Source: Helicobacter hepaticus ATCC 51449
GTDB lineage: Bacteria > Campylobacterota > Campylobacteria > Campylobacterales > Helicobacteraceae
Assembly: GCF_000007905.1 (NCBI RefSeq)
Contig: NC_004917.1
Coordinates: forward strand, 1,735,147 to 1,799,146
Length of the DNA: 64,000 nt
Direction: 5' to 3'
Position 1 is the first letter of the stretch; the number at the start of each line of letters is the position of its first letter. The position numbers were made by a program, and so were the translations under genes. A model generated the notes under the pieces. It did no database searches and was not told where the DNA came from. It saw nothing but the letters and a program-made list of their open reading frames with translations. Of the stretch, positions 8,205 through 18,974 are shown piece by piece.

Positions 8205-10634
8205 TTATTTTTTTAGTGATTTTTCCACTTCCACGACTTTTTGCCAAGTGGCAATAACAGAATCGGGATTAAGTGAAATAGAGCTAATACCCTCTTTAAC
8301 AAGGAATTCAGTAACTTCGGGATAATCGCTTGGAGCTTGCCCACAAATACCAATGTATTTATTATGGCGCTTACAAGATTCTATGGCTTTTTTAAACATC
8401 GCAAACATTGCAGGATTACGTTCATCAAAGATATGACTTACAAGCTGTCCATCTCTATCTACACCGAGTGTAAGCTGGGTTAAATCATTTGAGCCGATTG
8501 AGAATCCATCAAACATACTTAAAAAATCATCAGCTAAAATGACATTTACAGGCAATTCGCACATAACATAAATTTCTAAATCATTTTTGCCAGATTCTAA
8601 TCCATTACGCCGCATAATTTCAAGCACCTTTTTTCCTTCTTCAGGTGTGCGCAAAAATGGAATCATTACTTTCATATTAGTTAATCCCATTTCGTTACGC
8701 ACCATTGCGAGAGCTTGACATTCCCATTCAAAGGCTATACGATATTGCTCGGAATAATACCTGCTTGCCCCACGATAGCCAAGCATTGGATTCTCTTCGT
8801 GTGGTTCATATCCCATTCCACCGAGCATACCACGATATTCATTTGATTTAAAATCACTTGTGCGCACTATAACAGGATTAGGATAGAAGGCTGAACAAAT
8901 CATACCGATACCTTCAGCAATTTTCTTTGTAAAAAAATCTTTTGGATTCTCATAGCCAGATATTATTTTTTCAATTTCTGATTTTTCTTTCAAGCCTTTA
9001 GTATTGCCATTTTGAATATCAAGGAGAGCAAGGGGGTGTGCTTTAATCTGATTAAGAATAATAAGCTCCATACGCGCTAAACCTACGCCGTGATTTGGAA
9101 TCTGTGAGAAACTAAAGGCTTTTTCAGGGTTGCCCACATTCATATAAATTTTAGTTTTTGGATTCCCAAGATTATTGAGCTCAATAGTTTCAATTTCATA
9201 TTCGTGAATACCATCATAGATATATCCCTCTTCTCCCTCTGCACAAGAAATGGTTACTTCCATACCACTATAAAGCCTATCAGTTGCACCAATAGCCCCC
9301 ACAATTGCAGGCACACCTATTTCTCTAGCAACAATCGCTGCGTGGCAAGTGCGCCCACCACGATTAGTAATAACTGCAGCAGCTTTTTTCATTGCTGGCT
9401 CCCAATCTGGGTCAGTATTATCAGTTACGAGAATCTCACCCTCTTTGAAGCTATCCATATGTTCTATGTCATTGATAATACGCACTTTTCCTGAACCTAT
9501 TTTACCACCTATTGCCTTTCCTACAAGGATAATTTCTTTTTTGACTTCGGGATTGACAAACTTAAATTTTTCTAACTTTTGCCCATCACTTTTTTTGCTC
9601 TTTTGGCTTTGAACGGTTTCTGGGCGGGCTTGGACGATGAAAATTTCGCCACTATCACCATCTTTTGCCCATTCCATATCCATAGGGCGATATTCTCCTG
9701 CTTCTTTTGTATAATGCTCTTCAATTTTTATTGCATAACGTGCAAGCGTAAGAATATCTGTATCAGTAATAGAAAAGGTTTTCATTTCGCGTTGAGTTGT
9801 TTTAATATTTTTTGTAGGGTGTTCGCTTCCACGTGGTGCATAAACCATTTTTTGATGTTTGTGTCCGAGCTGACGTTTAATAATAGGACGTTTTCCTTCT
9901 TTAAGCGTAGGTTTAAATACATAAAATTCATCAGGATTGACCGTGCCACCCACTACATTTTCACCAAGCCCCCAAGATGAAGTAATAAACACTGCATCTT
10001 TAAAGCCTGTTTCTGTATCAATACTAAACATTACCCCAGCACTTCCTTTATCTGCTCGCACCATTTTTTGCACTCCCACAGAGAGAGCAACTTTAAAGTG
10101 GTCAAACCCTCTTGAAGCACGATAACTTACCGCTCTATCAGTAAAGAGTGAAGCAAGGCAAGATTTGATGTAGTGTATAAGCTCTGTTTTGCCTTTCACA
10201 TTTAAATAAGTATCTTGTTGTCCTGCAAAACTCGCATCAGGTAGATCTTCAGCTGTTGCAGAGCTGCGCACTGCCACATCAGCTTCTTTCATACCATATT
10301 CTCCACTCAAAATTTCATATGCTTGAAAAATCTCTTTGCGCAAATCATCAGGAAATGGTGTGCCGAAGATGAGCTCACGGATTTTTTTAGAACGTGTTTT
10401 AAGCACATCTATTTCGGTTACATCAACACCATCAAGCAAATCAATAATTTTCTCTCTAATGCTACCAGAATCTAAGAGATACCAATATGCCTCACTTGTG
10501 ATGGCAAAACCATTAGGGACTTTAATACCCTCACTCACAAGTTCTTGAAACATTTCGCCTATACTTGCATTTTTACCGCCTACAATCGGCACATCTTTAT
10601 TGTTGAGCTCTTTAAAAAACTTAATATATTTCAT
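8205..10634 (-). CDS. ppsA: Phosphoenolpyruvate synthase
   Basis: This 809-residue protein matches the length of bacterial PEP synthase. It makes PEP from pyruvate and ATP, the entry step of gluconeogenesis. The N-terminal ATP-binding domain begins [10 protein letters not shown] and includes [19 protein letters not shown]. The swivelling phosphohistidine domain at about 425-440 carries [13 protein letters not shown], with the catalytic His after TC. The C-terminal barrel holds [15 protein letters not shown] and CGQAP with the catalytic Cys. All motifs are intact. It is divergent from purL, with 161 bases between the start codons. The large minus-to-plus antisense frames inside it are shadows. 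Confidence 0.97.
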   Translation of the reverse strand: MKYIKFFKELNNKDVPIVGGKNASIGEMFQELVSEGIKVPNGFAITSEAYWYLLDSGSIREKIIDLLDGVDVTEIDVLKTRSKKIRELIFGTPFPDDLRKEIFQAYEILSGEYGMKEADVAVRSSATAEDLPDASFAGQQDTYLNVKGKTELIHYIKSCLASLFTDRAVSYRASRGFDHFKVALSVGVQKMVRADKGSAGVMFSIDTETGFKDAVFITSSWGLGENVVGGTVNPDEFYVFKPTLKEGKRPIIKRQLGHKHQKMVYAPRGSEHPTKNIKTTQREMKTFSITDTDILTLARYAIKIEEHYTKEAGEYRPMDMEWAKDGDSGEIFIVQARPETVQSQKSKKSDGQKLEKFKFVNPEVKKEIILVGKAIGGKIGSGKVRIINDIEHMDSFKEGEILVTDNTDPDWEPAMKKAAAVITNRGGRTCHAAIVAREIGVPAIVGAIGATDRLYSGMEVTISCAEGEEGYIYDGIHEYEIETIELNNLGNPKTKIYMNVGNPEKAFSFSQIPNHGVGLARMELIILNQIKAHPLALLDIQNGNTKGLKEKSEIEKIISGYENPKDFFTKKIAEGIGMICSAFYPNPVIVRTSDFKSNEYRGMLGGMGYEPHEENPMLGYRGASRYYSEQYRIAFEWECQALAMVRNEMGLTNMKVMIPFLRTPEEGKKVLEIMRRNGLESGKNDLEIYVMCELPVNVILADDFLSMFDGFSIGSNDLTQLTLGVDRDGQLVSHIFDERNPAMFAMFKKAIESCKRHNKYIGICGQAPSDYPEVTEFLVKEGISSISLNPDSVIATWQKVVEVEKSLKK

Positions 10635-10795
10635 ACACTACACCTTCATTGTTGTTTTTAACTAGAGCGAATATTGTAGTTAATCAAAGTTTATCCCAAA
10701 CTTAAAAAGTGTAACTCTTAAACAAAAGCGAAAAAAAGCATAAGTTGTGATAGAATCTACACTTTTTATTTATTTTTGCAATGATTGAGGTGGCA

Positions 10796-13033
10796 ATGAC
10801 AAATATTACACATCTTTTGGGTGAGATTAAAGACATTGATGAGACTCTAAAGGTTCATAAGCTTTCAAAGCAGGATTATGAGGAGATTCTTAAGATTTTA
10901 AAGCGTCCTCCAAACCTTATAGAATTAGGGATTTTTGCGGCAATGTGGAGTGAACATTGTAGTTACAAATCAAGCAAAAAATATCTTAATGGATTCCCTA
11001 CCAAAGCTCCTTGGGTTGTACAAGGACCAGGTGAAAATGCGGGCATAATTGATATTGGGGAAAATCTTTGTGCGGTCTTTAAGATAGAATCTCATAATCA
11101 CCCAAGTTTCATTGAGCCTCACGCAGGGGCTGCTACTGGCGTAGGTGGGATTATGCGAGATATTTTTACAATGGGAGCACGTCCTGTGGCAAGCCTTAAT
11201 TCTATTCGTTTTGGCGATATAAGCGATAATGGCACACTTGGCAAAAAACATCGTTACTTATTACGAGGCGTGGTAGAAGGCATAGGGAGTTATGGAAATT
11301 GTATGGGAGTGCCTACAATTGGCGGAGAAATGAGTTTTGAATCTTGCTATAATGGCAATATCTTAGTAAATGCATTTTGTTTAGGATTAGTCAAAAAAGA
11401 TGAGATTTTTTATGGAAAAGCTGAAGGGATAGGGAATCCTGTTATTTATGTAGGGAGTAAGACAGGACGTGATGGGTTAGGTGGAGCAGTGATGAGCAGT
11501 GATAGTTTCAGCTCTACTTCAAAGGCTGTGCGTTCCGCGGTGCAAGTAGGCGACCCGTTTGCAGAAAAACTTTTGCTTGAAGCGTGTTTAGAGCTTTTCA
11601 AGCAAGATTTAATTGTTGGGATTCAAGATATGGGTGCAGCTGGGCTCACAAGCTCAAGTTTTGAAATGGCAGGTCGTAGTGGCAGCGGTATGACACTGTA
11701 TCTTGATAAAGTGCCTATGCGCGAAGAAGGAATGAATCCTTATGAATTAATGCTAAGTGAATCTCAAGAGAGAATGCTTATTTGCGCTAAAAAAGGTTGT
11801 GAGCAACAGGTATTAGATATTTTTGCCAAATGGGAAGTAGATGCAGCAATTATTGGAGAAGTTACAAAAAGTGGCATTATGGAACTTTTTTGGTATGGAG
11901 AGAAATGTGCGGAGATTCCAATCGCGCAATTAAGTGAAAATGCTCCTATGCTTGATATGCCCTTACGCCCTGTTGCAGTGCAAACTCATAAAGCTAATCA
12001 ACTTAAAACATCTCAAAGCGCACAAGAAATTTTTATAACTCTGCTTGGAAGTGTAGAGGTTGCAAATAAAAGATGGGTTTATAGCCAATATGATAGTAGT
12101 GTGCAAAGCAATACGATTACTCCTGCAGGAAGCGGTGATGCGAGTATGATACGTATAAAAGGCACAAATAGTGCATTGAGTATGAGCGTGGATTGCAATA
12201 TGCGCTATTGTTACCTTGACCCCAAAAATGGCGCAAAGATTGCGGTAGCAACTTCAGGACGTAACTCCATAGTCAATGGTGCAAAGCCTTTGGCAATTAG
12301 TGATTGTCTGAATTTTGGCTCACCTCATAATCCTGAAGTGATGTGGGCGTTCAAGGAAGTATGTCAAGGCATTAAAGAATCTTGTAAAGTATTAAATACT
12401 CCAGTAGTAAGCGGTAATGTTTCTTTGCATAATCAAAGCGATGGCGTGGATATTTACCCTACACCCTCTATTGTAAGTGTGGGTTTGATAGATGATGTAA
12501 GTAAGGTAGTGTCTTCAACATTCCAAACACAGGGGAATATGCTCGTATTACTTGGCGAAATTAAAGCCGAGTTTGGTGGCTCTTTGGCACAAAAGATTTT
12601 GGAAGGACATATTTATGGGCAAATTCCAAGCATTGATTTAACACAAGAGTTTGCTTTATGGAATTTAATGCTTGAGGCGAGTGATGAATGTATGTTGAGT
12701 GCTGCAAAAGATATTGGTGAGGGGGGATTAGCTATTACTCTTGCAAAAATGGCATTAGGCAATGGCGAATGCCAACCCATAGGTTGTAATGTCCATACGC
12801 ATTTACCCTCACAGCTACTTTTTGCACCTTCCCAAAGCTGTATCATTGTAGAAGTAGCAGGAGAGCATCTCAATACGCTAAAGCAAAAAGCAAAACAACA
12901 TAAGATTGCTTTTACAGAAATTGGTTGTGTAGGAGGTGATATTTTTTGTGTTGATGAGATTAATATAAGCCTTGAAGAGATGAAAAAGCTTTATTTTGAG
13001 AGTTTTGAAAAGTTAATTGCTCAAGATTTGTGA
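10796..13033 (+). CDS. purL: Phosphoribosylformylglycinamidine synthase subunit PurL
   Basis: I chose ATG 10796 because GAGG lies 5 bases before it; the ATG at 10781 has no ribosome site. The product is about 745 residues, the size of the small PurL used with separate PurQ and PurS. It catalyses the ATP-dependent FGAR to FGAM step of purine synthesis. Motifs include [13 protein letters not shown] near the N-terminus, [26 protein letters not shown], and a second AIRS-like half with GDASMIRIK and [18 protein letters not shown] box lies at 10751-10756. Neither purQ nor purS is in the window. Confidence 0.96.
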   Translation: MTNITHLLGEIKDIDETLKVHKLSKQDYEEILKILKRPPNLIELGIFAAMWSEHCSYKSSKKYLNGFPTKAPWVVQGPGENAGIIDIGENLCAVFKIESHNHPSFIEPHAGAATGVGGIMRDIFTMGARPVASLNSIRFGDISDNGTLGKKHRYLLRGVVEGIGSYGNCMGVPTIGGEMSFESCYNGNILVNAFCLGLVKKDEIFYGKAEGIGNPVIYVGSKTGRDGLGGAVMSSDSFSSTSKAVRSAVQVGDPFAEKLLLEACLELFKQDLIVGIQDMGAAGLTSSSFEMAGRSGSGMTLYLDKVPMREEGMNPYELMLSESQERMLICAKKGCEQQVLDIFAKWEVDAAIIGEVTKSGIMELFWYGEKCAEIPIAQLSENAPMLDMPLRPVAVQTHKANQLKTSQSAQEIFITLLGSVEVANKRWVYSQYDSSVQSNTITPAGSGDASMIRIKGTNSALSMSVDCNMRYCYLDPKNGAKIAVATSGRNSIVNGAKPLAISDCLNFGSPHNPEVMWAFKEVCQGIKESCKVLNTPVVSGNVSLHNQSDGVDIYPTPSIVSVGLIDDVSKVVSSTFQTQGNMLVLLGEIKAEFGGSLAQKILEGHIYGQIPSIDLTQEFALWNLMLEASDECMLSAAKDIGEGGLAITLAKMALGNGECQPIGCNVHTHLPSQLLFAPSQSCIIVEVAGEHLNTLKQKAKQHKIAFTEIGCVGGDIFCVDEINISLEEMKKLYFESFEKLIAQDL

Positions 13034-13045
13034 TTTTAAGGGGAA

Positions 13046-13594
13046 TTGAGTAAAGTAAAAATGCAAACTTTTGTTTTAAAAACTGCATTCATTTATACAT
13101 TTATATGCTTTGCTCTTGATATAGCCATTGCGGGTGGAAATGCTGTGATAAACCAAGAGCCAAACCCCTTTAGGTTCCCAAAAAATGGTGAATATTATTT
13201 AGAGCGCAATACGGAAGTTTTAGAATCTTACTTAGAGCAAGTCAAAAAGCAAACTTTAGAGAAAGATTATCCTCTTTATTCCTCACGCCCTGCGCGTCCT
13301 ATTGTAGAATATAGTGCATATCGCACACTCTCACAGCAAGATAAAGAGTCTTTGCGCGGTGGCATTGTGCTTATAGGGGCTTTTATTAATGAATTTATTA
13401 AATATAGCCATTTGGGCGGTGTAGGGATTGGTGCGAAGCTTAAGCCAAATGATGAAGAAAAATTTTATCTTAATTTTGATGGGCGATATTTGACAGATAT
13501 GGAATTTTTTGGCATAGGGCGCAAGATTTATGCCTACTGCGTATTACCACGCTTTGATAAGTGCATTATGCTAGGCATTGGCGAGGAGTGGTAG
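13046..13594 (+). CDS. Secreted hypothetical protein
   Basis: The frame gives 182 residues from TTG 13046, which follows TAAGGGG closely; ATG 13061 is an alternative start. An N-terminal hydrophobic segment (TAFIYTFICFALDIAIAGG) looks like a signal peptide. The mature part has strands near the C-terminus (GGVGIGAKL, FYLNFDGRYL, KCIMLGIGEEW) and two cysteines, at VLPRFDKC and AYCVL. I do not recognise a family. It starts 12 bases after purL, so it is probably on the same transcript, though a functional link to purines is unlikely for an exported protein. Confidence 0.6.
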   Translation: MSKVKMQTFVLKTAFIYTFICFALDIAIAGGNAVINQEPNPFRFPKNGEYYLERNTEVLESYLEQVKKQTLEKDYPLYSSRPARPIVEYSAYRTLSQQDKESLRGGIVLIGAFINEFIKYSHLGGVGIGAKLKPNDEEKFYLNFDGRYLTDMEFFGIGRKIYAYCVLPRFDKCIMLGIGEEW

Positions 13595-13651
13595 GATTCT
13601 AAATCCTCACAATTTAAGCCCCTTCCTCTTATAAAAAACAAAATATAACCT

Positions 13652-15118
13652 TTAGTCTTTATAATTATCGCAACCCTTTTGATTTCCCATATCACAGGCT
13701 TTACCAAAGAGTTCTCTTGCTTTAGCCTTATCTTGCCTCACACCTTTTCCATAAGTATAAAAAACTCCCAAATTATTACAAGCCCCCGCTTCACCCATAT
13801 TGCAAGCTTTTGTGTATAATTCTCTAGCCTTTATATAATCCTGCCTAACTCCTTTACCCTCGCTATAAAGTAATCCTAGATTATAACAACCAACACGATT
13901 ATTCATATTACAAGCTTGCGTATAGAGTTCCACTGCTTTTGTATAATCTGTCATTACCCCTCTACCAAAGGCATACAAAATGCCTAGATTCACACAACCA
14001 ATGCCGTTACCCTCACTACAAGACTTACTAAAGATTGCTTTTGCCTTTGCATAGTCGTGTTTAATATTTTCACTCCACGTTAACAGCAAACCCAATTCAT
14101 TATAATCTAAACTCTCATCAATTTCATAAGCCTTACTCAAAAATTCATATGCGATTCTATCATCTTGCAAAACACCTTCGCCACGATAATACATAGTGCC
14201 TAATTCATAACAACCTAAAGAATCATATAAATTGCAACTTTGGGTAAAAAATTCTCTTGCTTTTGTATAGTCTTGTTTAATTTCTTTGCCTAAAAAATAG
14301 TGTAAGCCTAGATTATAACACCCTCTGCCATTCTCTAAATCACAACCCTTATTGTAAAGTGTTCGTGCTTTTGCAAAATCTTGCTTCACACCCATACCAT
14401 TGCCATATAAAACGCCCAAATTTGTGCAACTCTCACCTATATCAACATTACAAGCTTTGGTAAAAAGCTCTCTTGCCTTGACATAGTCTTGTTTGACACC
14501 ATTGCCTTTAAAATATTGTAAGCCTAAACGACTTAATTGATGACAACCTCTGAAACTACCCTCCAAAACACAAGCCTTTGTATAAAACTCACTAGCTTTA
14601 AGCAAGTTTTGTTTAATAGTTTCGCTTCCAAACTCATATAAATCCCCTAAAGTTTGGCAACCTTTAACTATTTTTTTATCACACGCCTTGGTAAGTAAGC
14701 CTATACCTTTTGTGTCATCTTGTTTTACACCAATGCCCCTAAAATAGAGCGACCCTAAATAAATATAAGCTTCAAAAGCACCATAGCTAATGGCTTTTTC
14801 ATAAAATGCTTTTGCCTTATGGTAATCTAAAACTATATTTCTCTTTGCTAACTTTGCTAATTCTTTTTGAAAATAAGATTCATAGCTGTCTTGATGCAAC
14901 TTACCTAAAAAAATACAGCTCTTACTACTACCCAAATCACAGGCTTTAGTAGCATATTCTATTACTTTGATAAATTTTTTTTCAGAAAATTTAGAATCAA
15001 ACAATAAAGTGATAGCTTTCTCACAACTTTCTTTATCATCACAAGGTAGCAGTGGTGGCTCTGGATTTACACACGCTCCAAGCATTATCATACAAATTAC
15101 AAAATACAAACAACGCAT
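13652..15118 (-). CDS. Sel1-repeat cysteine-rich lipoprotein (Hcp-like)
   Basis: I chose ATG 15118 because GGGGGA lies 4 bases before it, giving 488 residues; a GTG at 15130 is the longer option. The lipobox is MLGAC with C16. The rest is about a dozen Sel1-like repeats of some 36 residues, each with an YxLGxxYxxGxGVxQDxxKAxxxxxKAC pattern, and most carry a pair of cysteines that could form a disulfide, as in the Helicobacter cysteine-rich proteins (Hcp). Those bind peptidoglycan fragments or act at the cell surface. Its role here is unknown. The number of repeats could vary between strains. Confidence 0.85.
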   Translation of the reverse strand: MRCLYFVICMIMLGACVNPEPPLLPCDDKESCEKAITLLFDSKFSEKKFIKVIEYATKACDLGSSKSCIFLGKLHQDSYESYFQKELAKLAKRNIVLDYHKAKAFYEKAISYGAFEAYIYLGSLYFRGIGVKQDDTKGIGLLTKACDKKIVKGCQTLGDLYEFGSETIKQNLLKASEFYTKACVLEGSFRGCHQLSRLGLQYFKGNGVKQDYVKARELFTKACNVDIGESCTNLGVLYGNGMGVKQDFAKARTLYNKGCDLENGRGCYNLGLHYFLGKEIKQDYTKAREFFTQSCNLYDSLGCYELGTMYYRGEGVLQDDRIAYEFLSKAYEIDESLDYNELGLLLTWSENIKHDYAKAKAIFSKSCSEGNGIGCVNLGILYAFGRGVMTDYTKAVELYTQACNMNNRVGCYNLGLLYSEGKGVRQDYIKARELYTKACNMGEAGACNNLGVFYTYGKGVRQDKAKARELFGKACDMGNQKGCDNYKD

Positions 15119-15181
15119 AATTTCCCCCACAACAATTTTAATAAATGCTGAAATTTGGATTCTACTGATATTTGTCTTATC

Positions 15182-15826
15182 TTATTCTAAAGATTGAATC
15201 AAGGCAAGGGCATTGCGATGGATATTTTGACATTGAATCTCTAAGGGTGAATCTTGTATTTTATACTGCCACAAAGCACTTATTACAGCGAACATATCTG
15301 CATTTTTTAGCAAATATATATTTTGAGTGCTAATACCTCCAATGGCACAAATAGGAATATTTAAAATCGCTTTAGCAGATTCTAGAATCTCTAAGGGTGT
15401 AAGCGGGGCATTTGGTTTCGTAGGAGAGGCAAAAAATGCACCAAAAGCAACGTAATTCACACCAAGAGATTCTAAATCTTTTGCTCTCTGCAAATCTGCG
15501 TAACTTGAAGCACCTAAAATTCCTTTGAATCTTTCTCTTGCTTGAGCGATTACCCCATCATCTTTGCCTAAATGCAAAGCAGGAGCGTTTAGTTTTAAGG
15601 CGAGATTTAATCTATCATTCATCACAAAAAGCGCATTATATTTCTCACACAATGCCATAAGCTTCTTTGCTTGAGGATAAAGCCAAGAATCACTATGGCT
15701 TTTATCACGCAACTGAAAGATTTTCACCCCTGCTTTGAGAGCGGATTCTAAACATTGAGGCAAAATCTCATAAGGAGTGAGAATCTCATCTGAAATCGCA
15801 TAAATGCCTTGTAACTTAGGTTTCAT
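15182..15826 (-). CDS. thiE: Thiamine-phosphate synthase
   Basis: This 214-residue TIM-barrel enzyme joins hydroxymethylpyrimidine diphosphate and thiazole phosphate to give thiamine phosphate. Motifs: FQLRDKS at about 37-43, VMNDRLNLAL, HLGKDD, GASSYADLQRA, FGAFFASPTKP and ICAIGGIS. These match the pyrophosphate and thiazole binding loops of ThiE. It follows bpt by 6 bases on the minus strand, so it is the third gene of an mltC-bpt-thiE transcript. thiG and thiL are elsewhere in the window, so thiamine genes are scattered. Confidence 0.94.
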   Translation of the reverse strand: MKPKLQGIYAISDEILTPYEILPQCLESALKAGVKIFQLRDKSHSDSWLYPQAKKLMALCEKYNALFVMNDRLNLALKLNAPALHLGKDDGVIAQARERFKGILGASSYADLQRAKDLESLGVNYVAFGAFFASPTKPNAPLTPLEILESAKAILNIPICAIGGISTQNIYLLKNADMFAVISALWQYKIQDSPLEIQCQNIHRNALALIQSLE

Positions 15827-15832
15827 AACTTC

Positions 15833-16558
15833 TTATCCATTATACATTTCCCAAATGGGTGCTTCAAACACATCAGGGATATTTTTAAGCACTTCAAAAG
15901 GTGTAAATCGCTGTTTGTAGCCCATACAATAATGGTCTTTTATCCAATAGCCCGGATAAAAGTATTTAAGCCCATTTTCTTTGCCAATTTGGATTTGTTT
16001 TAAAATATTGAGTGTGCCTAAGCTATGGTGTGCAAATGTGTGGTCATAGTAAAAATATACTGCTGTGATACTATCAAAAAGTGCATCAACAAGCCCCACG
16101 CCCACAAGTTGAGAATCTATAAAATAAAGAATCTCATAGCCAAAGTCTTGGTGTCCTTCAACAAACATATCCATATAAGATTCTGGCGTGGTTGGAGTGT
16201 ATTCCCAACCTTTTTTATCACGCATCACACGATGATAGCGATTATAAAGTTCTATGTGTGCTTGAGTTATAGTGGGTTTTTGTATGTAAATATCAATATT
16301 TTGAGCTTTTTTTAGCAATCTCTTGTGATTTCTGCTAAAAGTGAAATCATCAATTAAGGTGCGTATTGAAATGCAATCGGTGCAGCCTTCACACATAGGT
16401 GTAAAAAAATAATTGCCAAAGCGTCTCCAACCGCGTTCAAGTAGTCCATAATAAAAGCTTGGCGTTACATTTTGAATATGAAAATACCTAAAAATGCTTT
16501 GCTTAGAGTCTATATAGCTACACACTTTTTTTTCGGAGTAAAATTCAACTAATCTCAT
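15833..16558 (-). CDS. bpt: Aminoacyl-tRNA-protein transferase (Bpt/Ate family)
   Basis: This 241-residue protein has the N-terminal ATE zinc/cysteine motif CEGCTDCISIRT and the C-terminal FYPGYWIKDHYCMGYKQRF stretch of the Bpt/arginyltransferase family. Bacterial Bpt transfers leucine from Leu-tRNA to proteins with N-terminal Asp or Glu, marking them for ClpS/ClpAP in the N-degron pathway. The alternative, arginyl transfer, is the eukaryotic activity and less likely. Its ATG overlaps the mltC stop by 4 bases (ATGA), so translation is coupled. Confidence 0.9.
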   Translation of the reverse strand: MRLVEFYSEKKVCSYIDSKQSIFRYFHIQNVTPSFYYGLLERGWRRFGNYFFTPMCEGCTDCISIRTLIDDFTFSRNHKRLLKKAQNIDIYIQKPTITQAHIELYNRYHRVMRDKKGWEYTPTTPESYMDMFVEGHQDFGYEILYFIDSQLVGVGLVDALFDSITAVYFYYDHTFAHHSLGTLNILKQIQIGKENGLKYFYPGYWIKDHYCMGYKQRFTPFEVLKNIPDVFEAPIWEMYNG

Positions 16559-17781
16559 TTGATATGTTCGTAATTTTTCTTAAATGTGCTGACTTTGAGG
16601 AGATACCGCTTCCCTTCATCAGAGGGGAGTTTTGAACGCAGTGTATCATAGACTTTAGCAGATGAGAGTGCATTGATGCGATTAAAAGCTTGATTTTTGT
16701 CATTATGAAAAGTCCTTAACACACTTCCAGCTCCTGCATTATATGCGGTAATAACACAATATTCTTGACTTTGTTTATCTTTGACATTTGGCAAATAGCG
16801 ATTAAAAAGTATGCTTAAATACGCTACGCCATATTCAATATTTGTTTCGGGATTAAAGAGCATTTTTTTTGTGGGCATACCTTTTTTACCATTGATAAGC
16901 TCATACGCATCAGCTCCTGCTGTGCTTGGGACCACTTGCATAAGCCCATAAGCTGGAGCTGCACTTACAGCGTAAGGATTGAAGTTAGATTCTGTTTGGA
17001 TAATACCTAACACAAGAGCGGGAGAGATATTGTATTTACGAGCATATTTTTTTACAAGTTCCTCATATCTATGTTCATTTTTGCTTTGATAATCCCCAAC
17101 CATTTGTAAATCCACATAACTTACTTTTTTTCCTTTGCTATCTTTGCGCGTTTTGAGCGTATTTTCAATAAGATATTTGGCATATCTCTCTGCTCGCCAT
17201 TGTGTTAAAATATCCTCTCCCTCATTATCTTTTATTAATCCTGCAAGAAATGGCTTTCCATCAAAAGTAAAATCGTCATCAGAATATAAATCTATCTTGC
17301 TTGGGTCTTGAGGGAGCAAAAGAGTATGAGTAATAGCTCTTTCCAAAGATTTTGCGGGATTTTGTGTGTCAATGGTTTCTATACGAATAGCACCTGTGCT
17401 AAAATTAATACTTGCTTTAGACTTATAATGATTAGAGTATCTCACATAAGTTTGAGCACTGGGCAAACTGACATCTTCATTGCTCCATTGTTTAGCGACA
17501 TTTCCACTAAGAGCATTAGTGACTTTGGTATATTGACGCTTAACTTCTTTTATATCGCGTAATAATGCCTTTTGGTCAGTGGAAATCCTAAGCTGATTGC
17601 CTGCTACTTGTTTTATCGCATAATGAGGGTCTTCGGTAATGGTGATTTGAGCATTGTTACCCAAAGCAGAGCAACCCCAAAAACTCCCCATACATATGAT
17701 TGCTATAAGCATACATATAAATGTATATGTAAATTTATCTCTGCAAAAGTATAGAATCTTTAAAGAACAAAGAGTTTTCAA
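16555..17781 (-). CDS. mltC: MltC-like membrane-bound lytic transglycosylase
   Basis: This is a 408-residue lipoprotein. The lipobox is FWGC with C37. Residues about 45-240 match the MltC N-terminal domain (LLLPQDPSKIDLYSDDDF, GKPFLAGLIKDNEG). The C-terminal SLT domain has catalytic E264 in IIQTESNFNP, then YGLMQV and ITAYNAGAGSV. It cleaves glycan strands to leave 1,6-anhydromuramic ends, at the inner face of the outer membrane. The start is TTG after AAAGG with 6-base spacing. It heads the operon mltC-bpt-thiE. Confidence 0.9.
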   Translation of the reverse strand: MKTLCSLKILYFCRDKFTYTFICMLIAIICMGSFWGCSALGNNAQITITEDPHYAIKQVAGNQLRISTDQKALLRDIKEVKRQYTKVTNALSGNVAKQWSNEDVSLPSAQTYVRYSNHYKSKASINFSTGAIRIETIDTQNPAKSLERAITHTLLLPQDPSKIDLYSDDDFTFDGKPFLAGLIKDNEGEDILTQWRAERYAKYLIENTLKTRKDSKGKKVSYVDLQMVGDYQSKNEHRYEELVKKYARKYNISPALVLGIIQTESNFNPYAVSAAPAYGLMQVVPSTAGADAYELINGKKGMPTKKMLFNPETNIEYGVAYLSILFNRYLPNVKDKQSQEYCVITAYNAGAGSVLRTFHNDKNQAFNRINALSSAKVYDTLRSKLPSDEGKRYLLKVSTFKKNYEHIK

Positions 17782-17929
17782 ATAATGCCTTTGTTTAGAT
17801 TTTGTTTTAAAGTGGGGATTGTATCGTAAAAAATTAAGATTCGCTAATCAATAAACAACGCAAAATGTGAAAATGTGATATACTTTGTGCATTAAATTTA
17901 TTTGGATTTTTATAAAATTAAGGAATGTT

Positions 17930-18862
17930 ATGGAAATCGTATTTGGTCCTGTGCATTCGCGGCGATTTGGACACTCACTTGGCGTTGATTTATCGCCTTA
18001 TACAAAGCAGTGTAATTATGATTGTGTATATTGTGAATTACAAAAGGCAAAAAGCGTAGAATCTATGAATGCAGTAGTATCTGTTGATGAAGTGGTAAAT
18101 GCCGTTCAAAGAGCTATTGTTGCGCATAAATGTGATGTTTTAACACTTACTGCAAATGGTGAACCAACGCTATATCCGTATTTAAAAGAGCTTATTAGCG
18201 CTCTTAAAGATATTATGCCAAATTCTATAAAACTACTCTTGCTTACGAATGGCTCGTTATTATGGCGAGATGATGTGCGCGAATGTCTTAAAAAGCTTGA
18301 TATTGTTAAGTTTTCTTGTGATGCACTTGAAGAGAAAGCATTTAAACATATTGACCGCCCACATTCTAGTCTTTCTTTGGCAAAAATCAAAGAGGGCATA
18401 GTCCAATTTTGCAGTGAATTTAAAGGTGAGATTGTCGCTGAAGTGGTTTTTGTAAAAGACATAAATGATACGCACACCCAAGCCCAAGCTATTGCAGCCT
18501 TTCTCTCCACATTACCCATTCATCGTGTAGATATAGGAAGCATTGACCGCCCACCAGCTTATAAAGTAGAGGCTATAAGCGAAGAAAGCCTAGAATCCCT
18601 TGCTGCAAATTTTTATGCTTATCCACATCTCAATATTTCACTTCCAAAACGCACGCATAATAAAACACAGCAAAATTTTACTTTGCAATCTTATAGTACA
18701 AATGAGCTATTGGGACTTATTAAACGCCGTCCTCTAAGCACAATAGACGCACAAAAAATGTTAGATTCCAATACTTTAGCACTTTTATATAAACTCTGTC
18801 AAAAAGGCAAGCTAAAGCAGTGTAGAGTAGGAGAAAATGAATTTTATCAAGTTGTGGATTAA
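17930..18862 (+). CDS. Radical SAM protein (COG0731-type)
   Basis: I chose ATG 17930 because AAGGAA lies just before it; the frame is open further back to 17885 without a ribosome site. The product is about 310 residues. The radical SAM cluster motif is CNYDCVYC (C28, C32, C35), with GEPTLYP and LLTNGSLL strands following. The opening FGPVHSRRFGHSLGVDLSP is typical of COG0731 proteins, annotated loosely as wyosine synthetase-related. That tRNA role is archaeal or eukaryotic, so the substrate here is unknown. A C-terminal helical domain from about 235 has a winged-helix look. TATACT at 17877-17882 may be its -10. Confidence 0.85.
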   Translation: MEIVFGPVHSRRFGHSLGVDLSPYTKQCNYDCVYCELQKAKSVESMNAVVSVDEVVNAVQRAIVAHKCDVLTLTANGEPTLYPYLKELISALKDIMPNSIKLLLLTNGSLLWRDDVRECLKKLDIVKFSCDALEEKAFKHIDRPHSSLSLAKIKEGIVQFCSEFKGEIVAEVVFVKDINDTHTQAQAIAAFLSTLPIHRVDIGSIDRPPAYKVEAISEESLESLAANFYAYPHLNISLPKRTHNKTQQNFTLQSYSTNELLGLIKRRPLSTIDAQKMLDSNTLALLYKLCQKGKLKQCRVGENEFYQVVD

Positions 18863-18880
18863 AGGTTAAAAGATTTCAGT

Positions 18881-18886
18881 TATAAT
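18881..18886 (+). promoter_or_regulatory. Candidate -10 box for sodB
   Basis: TATAAT in AGTTATAATATT, 89 bases before the sodB ATG, in the 112-base gap after the radical SAM gene. Confidence 0.55.
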
Positions 18887-18974
18887 ATTTCCGCATTTGT
18901 CAGTGTTTAGATTTTTTAAACTTTTTAAAGAATCTAAAATTAGCAGGCAAACAACAAAATTAAGGAGAAAGTAA

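Noticed and set aside
9579..9980. Long plus-strand open frame within ppsA
   Set aside because: It is antisense to a complete, well-conserved gene, has no ribosome site, and its composition mirrors the ppsA codons.
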